64,000 nt of DNA from an uncultured Prevotellaceae bacterium (GTDB lineage Bacteria > Bacteroidota > Bacteroidia > Bacteroidales > Bacteroidaceae): assembly GCA_900316475.1 (NCBI GenBank), contig ONDA01000010.1, forward strand, positions 1 to 64,000, in the 5' to 3' direction. The translations under genes were made by a program, and so were the position numbers. The notes beneath the pieces were generated by a model. The model did not search any database, had not been told where the DNA came from, and saw only the letters and a program-made list of their open reading frames with translations. Shown one piece after another: positions 30,257 to 38,186 of this stretch. Each line of letters begins with the position of its first letter. The first letter of the stretch is position 1.

Positions 30257-31618
30257 TTAAGCTTCTTTAGCCAGCCGCTCCTGGATAGCCTTCGAGTCAG
30301 CCTCGTAGCCGGGCTTGTTCAGCAGGGCGAACATATTCTTCTTATAAGCCTCGACGCCGGGCTGGTTGAACGGGTTCACACCGAGCACGTTGCCGCTGAT
30401 GCCACAGGCTATCTCGAAGAAGTAGATGAGCTGGCCGATGTAGTAAGCGTTCAGTTCGGGGACGCTGATGCGGATATTGGGCACGCCACCGTCGACATGA
30501 GCCAGACGGGTACCCAGTTCGGCCATCTTGTTCACCTCGTCAACACGCTTGCCGGCGAGGAAGTTCAGACCGTCGAGATTCTCCTCGTCGCTGGGGAACA
30601 GCAGCTTTCTGTTGGGCTGCTCAATGGAGATGACCGTCTCGAAGATGGTGCGCTCGCCGTCCTGAATCCACTGACCCATCGAGTGCAGGTCGGTGGTGAA
30701 GTCGACGCTGGCGGGGAAGATACCCTTCTTGTCCTTACCCTCAGACTCGCCGTAGAGCTGCTTCCACCACTCGCTGACGAAGTGGAGCTTCGGCTGGTAG
30801 TTCACCATGATCTCAATCTTCTTGCCATTCTGATAGAGCGCGTTACGTACGGCAGCATACTGGGCGGCGAGGTTCTCCTCGAAGGGCACGTCCTTGCCGC
30901 AGGCCTTCTCCATATCCTGGGCACCCTGCACCAGAGCCTTGATGTCGAAGCCGGCACAGGCGATGGGCAGCAGACCTACCGGTGTGAGCACCGAGAAGCG
31001 GCCGCCGACGTTGTCGGGGATGATGAACGACTTGTAGCCCTCCTTGTCGGCACAGGTGCGGGCAGCACCGCGCTTGGCATCGGTGACGGCGACGATGACG
31101 TCCTTAGCCATGTCCTTGCCCATCTGGGCCTCGCACTGCTTCTTCAGCAAGCGGAAGGTGAGGGCGGTCTCCGTCGTCGTGCCCGACTTAGATATGTTGA
31201 TGACGCCGAACTTCTTATCCTTCAGGTACTCCGTCATTTCGCTGAGATAGTCCTCGCCGATGTTGTTGCCGGCGAAGAGAATTGTCGGGTTCTTCTTGTC
31301 CTGGATGAGCCAGGCGAAGGTGTTGCCAAGAGCTTCGATGACGGCACGGGCGCCGAGGTATGAGCCGCCGATGCCGGCCACCACTACCACTTCACATTTC
31401 TCGCGCAAGGTGTTGGCAACGGCCTGAACCTCGTCGAGGAACTGCGGGGTGATGCTTGAGGGCAGATGGAGCCATCCCAAGAAGTCGTTACCAGGGCATG
31501 TACCCTCTTCCAAAGCTTGCTGAGCGGCCTTTACTTGTGGCTCGAAAGCCTTTACGGTGCCTGCTTCGAGGAAGCAAGCGGCCTTCGTGATGTCAAGACT
31601 GATGTTCTTCATTGTCAT
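30257..31618 (-). CDS. pgi: Glucose-6-phosphate isomerase
   Basis: The protein has 453 residues, the short form found in Bacteroidota and Firmicutes. Phosphate-binding [31 protein letters not shown] and the C-terminal [18 protein letters not shown] region ([20 protein letters not shown]) are all present. It interconverts glucose-6-phosphate and fructose-6-phosphate in glycolysis. It lies in a lysS-gpsA-(unknown)-pgi-HAD series on the minus strand and has its own promoter. Translation may start at 31618 or at the second ATG two codons later. Confidence 0.97.
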   Translation of the reverse strand: MTMKNISLDITKAACFLEAGTVKAFEPQVKAAQQALEEGTCPGNDFLGWLHLPSSITPQFLDEVQAVANTLREKCEVVVVAGIGGSYLGARAVIEALGNTFAWLIQDKKNPTILFAGNNIGEDYLSEMTEYLKDKKFGVINISKSGTTTETALTFRLLKKQCEAQMGKDMAKDVIVAVTDAKRGAARTCADKEGYKSFIIPDNVGGRFSVLTPVGLLPIACAGFDIKALVQGAQDMEKACGKDVPFEENLAAQYAAVRNALYQNGKKIEIMVNYQPKLHFVSEWWKQLYGESEGKDKKGIFPASVDFTTDLHSMGQWIQDGERTIFETVISIEQPNRKLLFPSDEENLDGLNFLAGKRVDEVNKMAELGTRLAHVDGGVPNIRISVPELNAYYIGQLIYFFEIACGISGNVLGVNPFNQPGVEAYKKNMFALLNKPGYEADSKAIQERLAKEA

Positions 31619-31659
31619 TGTTTTTCGTTATTGATAGTAATCTGTTTGATTTTGGTTTG

Positions 31660-31690
31660 CAAATTTACGAAATAAAGTCGAAACCACAAA
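31660..31690 (-). promoter_or_regulatory. Promoter of pgi
   Basis: On the minus strand TAAATTTG (31660-31667) and TTTG (31687-31690) are 19 nt apart. Confidence 0.7.
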
Positions 31691-31730
31691 GGATTTCGAC
31701 TTTATTTTTGCATTGAATGTGATGAAGCCG

Positions 31731-32444
31731 TCAGTTGATGGCGTTTGAGGGCACGAGTCCCTTTTCCATCAGAATAGGTAGCACGTTGGAAGCCGACTGG
31801 CGTTGCTTCTTGCTGCTGATGGCGTTGTATTTTGCCAGCATAGCCGTGTCGTCGGTCAGTAACTGCTCCATGAACTTGTCATTGATTCGGGTGACGGGGG
31901 TTCTGCCTTTGGAGTCGGTATCGCTGTCAATGAGGTAGCACACGTAGCTGTTCAGGTGGTCTCTGCAGATCCAGAGCGCTGCAGAACCGGCATCCAGCCC
32001 GAGCCTCACCGGCGTGCTGACAAAGAAACTGGCAACGTCGGCACCGAATCCCAGCAGGAAAGCAGCGTCATTGATTTTGTAGGTCATCACGCACAGCTTG
32101 TTTTTGTCGTAGCGCACCGCCTGAGTGTAGCCGCTGATGTCGAGAGGAATGTCATTGTTGCGCAGGTTGCGGCAGTTGACATAGAGGTGGCCACCGTAGT
32201 CGACGGCGAAGACATCCTTCTTGAGAATCTTGTCGGCTTCCTTGTCGCCCGTCTTGAACTTCACCTCATTGTCGGCAAATTTCATTTGGACGGCTTGTTG
32301 GGAACGCCCTCCGGTCAGCGAGTCAACCGGTGTCCATCTGCCGGCAGCGAAGTCGGCGTAGGTCATGCAATACTTTGCAACTTGTGCCTGAGCCATGAGT
32401 GACAGGCAGCAGAATAACAGTGAAACAAAAACATTCTTTTTCAT
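31731..32444 (-). CDS. Secreted protein of unknown function (237 aa)
   Basis: The signal peptide is MKKNVFVSLLFCCLSLMAQA. The mature part has YADFAAGRWTPVDSLTGG near the start, then ADKILKKDVFAVDYGGHLYV, a hydrophobic stretch INDAAFLLGFGADVASFFVS and a basic C-terminus (SSKKQRQSASNVLPIL). It resembles small conserved Bacteroidota exported proteins of unknown role. It interrupts the usual neighbourhood of gpsA and pgi and has its own promoter. Confidence 0.75.
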   Translation of the reverse strand: MKKNVFVSLLFCCLSLMAQAQVAKYCMTYADFAAGRWTPVDSLTGGRSQQAVQMKFADNEVKFKTGDKEADKILKKDVFAVDYGGHLYVNCRNLRNNDIPLDISGYTQAVRYDKNKLCVMTYKINDAAFLLGFGADVASFFVSTPVRLGLDAGSAALWICRDHLNSYVCYLIDSDTDSKGRTPVTRINDKFMEQLLTDDTAMLAKYNAISSKKQRQSASNVLPILMEKGLVPSNAIN

Positions 32445-32502
32445 ATTCTATTTTTTTTATTTAATTTGTACGTTTGTTTGTCGTTGTTGTCGTTTGACGG
32501 TG

Positions 32503-32533
32503 CAAAGGTATGGCGATTTCCGTGACGCCACAA
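32503..32533 (-). promoter_or_regulatory. Promoter of the 237-residue secreted protein
   Basis: On the minus strand TACCTTTG (32503-32510) is a perfect -7. TTG at about 32531-32533, 20 nt upstream, is a partial -33 box. Confidence 0.55.
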
Positions 32534-32631
32534 CTTTTCTGTCTGAAACTTGTGAGAGAGGTTCGGACAGAGCGTCGAAAAAGAGACGAAAAGGGAAAAG
32601 AGCTGTAAAAGCTGTCTGAAAAAGAGTGAGA

Positions 32632-33627
32632 TTAGCGTAAGGAGTCGGTGAGGAGCTTGATTTCTATCTGTGGCGATATGCGCTCGTACAATATATTATA
32701 TACGGCGTCGAGGATAGGCATGTTGACGTGCCAGTGGCGGTTGATTTCCTTCATACATTTCGTGCCGAAGAATCCCTCGGCTATCATCTCCATCTCTATC
32801 TGTGCCGACTTCACGGAGTAGCCCTTGCCAATCATCGTGCCGAAGGTGCGGTTACGCGAGAAGTTGGAGTAGCCCGTCACTAACAGGTCGCCGAGATAGA
32901 CGGAGTCGTAAGGGTTACGCTCGATGGGGTGGACGGCGGTCAGGAAACGTGCCATCTCCTGTACGGCATTTGACATAAGGACAGCCTGGAAGTTGTCGCC
33001 GTATTTCAAACCGGAGCAGATGCCGGCAGCTATGGCATAGACGTTTTTCAGTACCGAGGAGTACTCGATGCCGATGACGTCGTCGCTGGTCTTGGTCTTG
33101 ATGAAGTCGCTGTTGAGCACGTCAGCAAACGCCTGTGCCTTCTCAATGTCGGAACAGCCGACGGTGAGGTAGCTCAGTCGCTCGAGAGCCACCTCCTCAG
33201 CATGCGACGGACCGCCGAGACAGGCCAGGTTCTCGTGGGGCACGTCAAACACCTGGTGGAAATACTCCGAACAGATCAGGTTCTCGTCGGGGACGATGCC
33301 CTTGATGGCCGTAATGATGAACTTGTCCTTGATGCGCGTCTTCAGTTTCTTCAGGTGATTCTTCAGATAGGGCGATGGGGTGACGAAGACCAACGTGTCG
33401 TACTGCTGGGCGATGCGGTTGACGTCGCTCTCGAACTGTATCTCGTCGACATTGAAGTGTACGCTGGTCAGATAGCGCGGGTTATGGCCCATACGGCGGA
33501 ACTCGTCTATCTGGTCATCGCGGCGCATATACCAACCGATGTGGTGCGTGTGCTGCACCACAATCTTGGCAATGGCCGTTGCCCACGAACCGCCACCAAT
33601 AATTGCTATCTTACCACAGTCGTACAT
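32632..33627 (-). CDS. gpsA: NAD(P)H-dependent glycerol-3-phosphate dehydrogenase
   Basis: The protein has 331 residues. The Rossmann start IAIIGGGSWATAIAKIV, VFVTPSPYLKNHLKK, the catalytic-lysine region TAIKGIVPDENL, CLGGPSHAEEVAL, and IGIEYSSVLKNVYAIAAGI with GDNFQAVLM fit GpsA. The enzyme makes sn-glycerol-3-phosphate for phospholipid synthesis. It is on the same strand as lysS, 180 bp downstream, the gap being filled by GGACTTAACGGACTTATGCG repeats. Confidence 0.95.
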   Translation of the reverse strand: MYDCGKIAIIGGGSWATAIAKIVVQHTHHIGWYMRRDDQIDEFRRMGHNPRYLTSVHFNVDEIQFESDVNRIAQQYDTLVFVTPSPYLKNHLKKLKTRIKDKFIITAIKGIVPDENLICSEYFHQVFDVPHENLACLGGPSHAEEVALERLSYLTVGCSDIEKAQAFADVLNSDFIKTKTSDDVIGIEYSSVLKNVYAIAAGICSGLKYGDNFQAVLMSNAVQEMARFLTAVHPIERNPYDSVYLGDLLVTGYSNFSRNRTFGTMIGKGYSVKSAQIEMEMIAEGFFGTKCMKEINRHWHVNMPILDAVYNILYERISPQIEIKLLTDSLR

Positions 33628-33643
33628 CGGACAATATTTTTTC

Positions 33644-33800
33644 TTGCATCGGACTTAACGGACTTATGCGGACTTTTGTTTTTGGCATCGGACTTAACGG
33701 ACTTATACGGACTTTGTTTTTTGCATCGGACTTAACGGACTTATGCGGACTTTTGTTTTTGGCTGGGGAAAAGTCCGTGGCAGTCCGTTGAGTCCGATGC
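33644..33800. repeat. CATCGGACTTAACGGACTTA tandem repeat array with inverted last unit
   Basis: Three direct units (CATCGGACTTAACGGACTTA, then TGCGGAC and TTTTG) start near 33644, 33688 and 33725. An inverted unit (AAGTCCGTGGCAGTCCGTTG then AGTCCGATGC) closes the array at 33771-33800. It occupies the gpsA-lysS gap. Confidence 0.85.
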
Positions 33801-33807
33801 TTATATA

Positions 33808-35538
33808 TTACCGATTGCTTTTCTCAATCCATTGTTGTACCTCGTCGACAGAAGGCTTCTGCAGGTCGAGCTTGAACTTCTTAACGATCTCGCCAATCTT
33901 CTGCTGCAAGCCTTGGGGCTTCTCGTCCTTGATGTTCTGGATGAGGTTGAAGCCAGCCTTGCGCAACACGTAGACCCAGTCTTCGGCGACGCCGATGGCT
34001 GCCCACTCCTGGATGCTGCTCTGCGGCGCCTTCTTCTCAGGCTTCATCTGCGGGAAGAACAGCACCTCCTGGATGAACGTCTTGCCCGTCATCAGCATGA
34101 CGAGACGGTCGATGCCGATACCGATACCCGAGGTTGGCGGCATGCCGTACTGCAGCGCGCGCAGGAAGTCCTGGTCGATGATCATCGCTTCGTCGTCGCC
34201 CTTGTCGGCCAGTCGCATCTGCTCCTTGAAGCGCTCCTCCTGGTCGATGGGGTCGTTCAGCTCAGAGTAGGCGTTGGCCAGTTCCTTGCCGTTGACCATC
34301 AGCTCGAAGCGCTCAGTGAGTCCGGGCTTCGAACGGTGCATCTTCGTCAGCGGCGACATCTCCACGGGATAGTCGGTGATGAAGGTAGGCTGGATGAACG
34401 TGCCCTCGCAGAACTCGCCGAAGAGCTCGTCAATCAGCTTGCCCTTGCCCATCGTCTCGTCAACCTCCATGCCTTTGCTCAGGCAGAACTGGCGAATCTC
34501 CTCCTCCGTCTTGCCGTCGCAGTCGAAACCCGTCTTCTCCTTGATGGCGTCAAGGATAGGCAGCCGGCGGTAGGGCGCCTTGAACGATACTATCTGACCG
34601 TCAATCTCGCGCTCCGCCGTGCCGTTGACGGCGATGCAGATGGTTTCTAAGAGCTTCTCGGTGAACGACATCATCCAGTTGTAGTCCTTATACTGTACAT
34701 AGAGCTCCATACAGGTGAACTCCGGGTTGTGGTTGCGGTCCATACCCTCGTTACGGAAGTTCTTGCCAATCTCGTAGACACCCTCGAAGCCGCCCACGAT
34801 GAGGCGCTTTAGATAGAGTTCGGTGGCTATGCGCATATACATATCCTGGTCGAGGGCGTTAAAGTGCGTCATGAACGGACGCGCAGAGGCACCGCCGGCA
34901 ATCATTTGCAGGGTAGGTGTCTCCACCTCGGTATAGCCGGCCTCGTCCAACACTTTTCTTAATGTACGGATAACGGTGGCACGCTTGAGGAACGTGTCCT
35001 TCACGCCGTCGTTCACCACGAGGTCGACATAGCGCTGGCGGTAGCGCAGCTCCGGGTCGTCGAACTTGTCGTAGGCCACGCCGTCCTTGTACTTCACGAT
35101 GGGCAGGGGCTTCAGCGACTTCGACAGCAGTGTCAGCTCATGGGCGTGGACGCTGATCTCGCCTGTCTGCGTACGGAACACCGTACCGCGGATGCCGATA
35201 AAGTCGCCGATGTCAAGAAGTTTCTTAAAGACGACGTTGTACAAATCCTTGTTCTCGTCAGGGCAGATGTCGTCGCGGGTGACATAGACTTGGATACGTC
35301 CCTTCGAGTCCTGCAACTCGACGAACGAGGCCTTGCCCATCACGCGGCGGCTCATCATTCGTCCGGCAATACTGACCTCACGGGCGGGAGCCTCGTCACT
35401 GAAGTCGGCGAGGATATCTGTTGAGAAAGCGTTTGTCGTGTACTCTGCTGCGGGGTACGGGTCGATACCTAACCGTCGCAGTTCTTCAAGCGACTGGCGT
35501 CGCAGAATTTCTTGTTCGCTAAGTTCTAAAATGTTCAT
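33808..35538 (-). CDS. lysS: Lysyl-tRNA synthetase, class II, with C-terminal extension
   Basis: The protein has 576 residues. It has the N-terminal OB-fold anticodon-binding domain (VSIAGRMMSRRVMGKASFVE then LQDSKGRIQ), motif 2 (YEIGKNFRNEGMDRNHNPEF) and motif 3 (SGIGIGIDRLVMLMT). After the usual end (EVLFFPQMKPEK) come about 70 extra residues (SSIQEWAAIGVAEDWVYVLR...QQKIGEIVKKFKLD), an extension I associate with Bacteroidota LysRS. The start at 35538 gives the normal MNILELSEQEILRRQSLEEL head; upstream codons lie in the promoter. Confidence 0.97.
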   Translation of the reverse strand: MNILELSEQEILRRQSLEELRRLGIDPYPAAEYTTNAFSTDILADFSDEAPAREVSIAGRMMSRRVMGKASFVELQDSKGRIQVYVTRDDICPDENKDLYNVVFKKLLDIGDFIGIRGTVFRTQTGEISVHAHELTLLSKSLKPLPIVKYKDGVAYDKFDDPELRYRQRYVDLVVNDGVKDTFLKRATVIRTLRKVLDEAGYTEVETPTLQMIAGGASARPFMTHFNALDQDMYMRIATELYLKRLIVGGFEGVYEIGKNFRNEGMDRNHNPEFTCMELYVQYKDYNWMMSFTEKLLETICIAVNGTAEREIDGQIVSFKAPYRRLPILDAIKEKTGFDCDGKTEEEIRQFCLSKGMEVDETMGKGKLIDELFGEFCEGTFIQPTFITDYPVEMSPLTKMHRSKPGLTERFELMVNGKELANAYSELNDPIDQEERFKEQMRLADKGDDEAMIIDQDFLRALQYGMPPTSGIGIGIDRLVMLMTGKTFIQEVLFFPQMKPEKKAPQSSIQEWAAIGVAEDWVYVLRKAGFNLIQNIKDEKPQGLQQKIGEIVKKFKLDLQKPSVDEVQQWIEKSNR

Positions 35539-35568
35539 TTTTCTGTCTGAAAGTATCAATTGATGGTG

Positions 35569-35576
35569 CAAAATTA
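35569..35576 (-). promoter_or_regulatory. -7 element of lysS
   Basis: TAATTTTG on the minus strand, 31 bp before the start codon. No clear -33 box. Confidence 0.5.
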
Positions 35577-35626
35577 CTAAATTTTTCTGAATAAGCACAC
35601 GTAAATTGAAAAAAAAGTGTGAAACG

Positions 35627-35658
35627 TTTGGTTCGTTTCAAAAAAATGTCTATATTTG
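35627..35658 (+). promoter_or_regulatory. Promoter of the ROK kinase-men genes
   Basis: TTTG (35627-35630) and TATATTTG (35651-35658) are 20 nt apart. Confidence 0.7.
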
Positions 35659-35720
35659 CTGCAAACTTTATAACGTTCTAATCTAAATAATGTGGATTTC
35701 TTAACCTAACAGCGGTTTTT

Positions 35721-36698
35721 ATGGAAAACAATATCAAGACACGGGTTGTGGGCGTCGACATCAGTATTGAGCGTACGACGTGTGCGGTAATTGACATTCG
35801 TGGCAACATCATTGCCGAGTCGTTTTTCAGTACGATGGATTTTTCAGATATCAATTCCTATGTCTCAACCTTGTGCGAGAAGATTATGGAATTGGTGATG
35901 GCCAATGGAGGCTACGAGACCATCCGTTCTGTAGGTGTCAGTGCTCCCAGTGCCAACTTCGTGACGGGATGTATTGAGAATGCGCCGAACCTGCCTTGGA
36001 AGGGCGTTATCCCGCTGGCAGCGCTGATGCGCGACCAGTTGGGACTGGCTGTTGGCGTGGCAAACGATGCTCATGCTACGGCTCTTGGTGAACTGGCCTA
36101 TGGCAGTGCTCACGGTATGAAAGACTTTATCGTGCTGAACATCGGTGTTGGTCTGGGAAGCTGTTTCTTCTCGGAAGGCCATGAGCACCACGGTGCCGAG
36201 GGTTTTGCCGGTGAGTTCGGCCATACTTGTGTGGCAGAGGGCGGCCGTATGTGTACTTGCGGTCATGATGGTTGCATAGAGTCCTACGTTTCTGCCCGTG
36301 GTATTGTGCAGACGGCTCAGGAGGTGTTGGCAGAGATCGACGCGCCGTCGCTGATGCGCAACCAAGAGAAGTTGTCTCCCCGTATCATCGCTGGTTTCTG
36401 CGACCAGGGCGATGAACTTGCCATAGAAACCTTCCGTCGTACGGGCCATATCTTAGGTATTGGTTTGGCCAATTATGCTTCTGTCATCAACCCGGAAGCT
36501 ATTATCCTGGCTGGCGGCATCTCGCGTGCTGGCAAATGGCTGTTAGACCCTCTTCGCGAGTCTTTCGAAAAGCACGTCTTCAAGGCCATGCAAGGAAAGA
36601 TAAAAATCTTTGTCTCTAACCTTGAGAACCACACCCGCGATGTGCTTGGAGCCAGCGCCGTGGCGTGGGATGTCAAGGAGTACTCGCTCTTTAAGTAG
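35721..36698 (+). CDS. ROK family sugar kinase or repressor-like protein (no DNA-binding domain)
   Basis: The protein has 325 residues. It shows VGVDISIERTTCAVIDIRG (ATP phosphate loop), GCIENAPNLPWKGVIPL, the catalytic Asp in VANDAHATALGE, the zinc-site CTCGHDGCIESYVS and the C-terminal EAIILAGGISRAG. There is no N-terminal helix-turn-helix, so a glucokinase-like enzyme is more likely than a repressor. It begins a plus-strand run into menI, menF and menD, though a metabolic link to menaquinone is not obvious. Confidence 0.9.
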   Translation: MENNIKTRVVGVDISIERTTCAVIDIRGNIIAESFFSTMDFSDINSYVSTLCEKIMELVMANGGYETIRSVGVSAPSANFVTGCIENAPNLPWKGVIPLAALMRDQLGLAVGVANDAHATALGELAYGSAHGMKDFIVLNIGVGLGSCFFSEGHEHHGAEGFAGEFGHTCVAEGGRMCTCGHDGCIESYVSARGIVQTAQEVLAEIDAPSLMRNQEKLSPRIIAGFCDQGDELAIETFRRTGHILGIGLANYASVINPEAIILAGGISRAGKWLLDPLRESFEKHVFKAMQGKIKIFVSNLENHTRDVLGASAVAWDVKEYSLFK

Positions 36699-36709
36699 AA
36701 GTGTGAACT

Positions 36710-37126
36710 GTGGATGTAGAAAGTATAAATGCTATTATAGCCCAAAAGCCTAATCTGAGTACCGCCCTCGGGATGGAGTTTATCTCCACTCCCGAGGACG
36801 ATACCTGTATGGCCCGTATGCGTGTTGACGAGCGCAATCGCCAGCCCTTCGGCTTCCTTAGTGGCGGAGCCTCGCTGGCCCTCGCCGAGAATGTGGCCGG
36901 TGTCGGCTCCTGTGCACTTTGTCCTGAGTGTGCCTGTGTGGGCATTGAGGTCAGCGGCAGCCATGTCAAGGCTGTCGTCGAGGGCGATACCGTCACGGCC
37001 TATGCCCGGCTATTGAGCTGCGGCCAGACGCTTCACGTTTGGAACGTCGATATCCGCAATACCGCAGGTGAACTCATTTCCAATGTCCGTGTCACTAACT
37101 ATGTTATCAAGCGCAAAAAGTCATAA
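36710..37126 (+). CDS. menI: Hotdog-fold thioesterase, probable DHNA-CoA thioesterase
   Basis: The protein has 138 residues. It shows RQPFGFLSGGASLALAENVAG, the PaaI-type catalytic helix with Glu as general base, then SGSHVKAVVEGDTVTAYARL and NVDIRNTAGELISNVRVT. Family members cleave 1,4-dihydroxy-2-naphthoyl-CoA, and the position 5 bp upstream of menF supports that role over other PaaI-like functions. It follows the ROK gene by 11 bp. Confidence 0.85.
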   Translation: MDVESINAIIAQKPNLSTALGMEFISTPEDDTCMARMRVDERNRQPFGFLSGGASLALAENVAGVGSCALCPECACVGIEVSGSHVKAVVEGDTVTAYARLLSCGQTLHVWNVDIRNTAGELISNVRVTNYVIKRKKS

Positions 37127-37130
37127 GACG

Positions 37131-38165
37131 ATGTCGCCGGCATACGCCCTCTACCGTTTGCCCTTTGCCGACCACTATGTGCATATAGAGGGCGTGACAA
37201 GGACCCTGTCGAACTACGTCCAGCTGAACGATGCTGTAGGCTTCGTCGTCGCCCCTTTTGAGCTGACGTCGTCGCAGCCTATCGTCGTGATTCGCCCGGA
37301 TGTGGTGGAGGAATGTGAGTTTGATGCGGCTAACGGGACTGATGGTGCAAATGAGGCTTATAGGACTGATAAGCCTAATGAGTCATACGCCATTGACTTT
37401 GCCAACTTCCACGCCCAGTTGTCGCAGGGTACATTCCGCAAGATTGTCCTGGCCCGCTGTGCTGATGAGTCCTTGCCGCCGACTGTCACCCTCGAGACGC
37501 TGTTCTTCCGGGCGTGCCGTCTCTATCCGCGAATGTTTGTTGCACTGGTCAGCACGCCCCAGACAGGCGTGTGGCTGACGGCAACCCCCGAAATACTCCT
37601 TGACGGGAAGGCTTGCCAGATGCGCACCATCGCGCTGGCAGGTACAATGCGCTTGGAGGGCGAGCAGCTGAATGGCGAGGGCGAGCACGTCTCGTGGAGC
37701 ACCAAGAACATCGAGGAACAGCGCATCGTCGCCACCTATATTGCCGAGTGTCTCGAGCATTTTGCAGACTCTTTCAATGAGGAAGGCCCGCGCACGGTGC
37801 GTGCCGCCAACCTCGTCCACCTGCGTAGCGACTTCACGTTTACCCTGCCCGACAGCCGTCATCTTGGCGACCTTATCGGCAGCTTGCATCCTACGCCCGC
37901 CGTCTGCGGACTGCCTAAGCGCGACGCCTTCCGGTTCATCATTCGCAATGAGAACCATCCACGTCGCTACTACAGCGGTTTCATGGGTTGGCTCGACCCG
38001 CAGGGCGACACCCATCTCTATGTGTCGCTGCGTTGCATGAATATCGACGGCGCCTGCTGCCATCTCTATGCCGGTGGCGGTCTGTTGCGCGACAGCGTGA
38101 TGGAGCAGGAATGGCTGGAGACCGAAGCCAAGCTTGAAACCATGCGCCGCCTTTTATCGTCATAA
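37131..38165 (+). CDS. menF: Isochorismate synthase with low-complexity insert
   Basis: The protein has 344 residues, consisting of the chorismate-binding domain. Motifs: FRKIVLARCADE, MFVALVSTPQTGVWLTATPE, TIALAGTMRLEGE, IGSLHPTPAVCGLPK and RRYYSGFMGWLDPQGDTHLY. It converts chorismate to isochorismate, the first committed step to menaquinone. Residues ~67-85 (GTDGANEAYRTDKPNES) are encoded by GGACTGATGGTGCAAATGAG repeats (37331-37386) of the same style as the 30203-30256 spacer; the insert keeps the frame. The start at 37131 lies 5 bp past menI. Confidence 0.93.
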   Translation: MSPAYALYRLPFADHYVHIEGVTRTLSNYVQLNDAVGFVVAPFELTSSQPIVVIRPDVVEECEFDAANGTDGANEAYRTDKPNESYAIDFANFHAQLSQGTFRKIVLARCADESLPPTVTLETLFFRACRLYPRMFVALVSTPQTGVWLTATPEILLDGKACQMRTIALAGTMRLEGEQLNGEGEHVSWSTKNIEEQRIVATYIAECLEHFADSFNEEGPRTVRAANLVHLRSDFTFTLPDSRHLGDLIGSLHPTPAVCGLPKRDAFRFIIRNENHPRRYYSGFMGWLDPQGDTHLYVSLRCMNIDGACCHLYAGGGLLRDSVMEQEWLETEAKLETMRRLLSS

Positions 38166-38186
38166 TGTCATATTGTCATAGCGGAA

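Noticed and set aside
33644..33800. Second repeat array resembling CRISPR
   Set aside because: Units are contiguous with no unique spacers, and the last unit is inverted.
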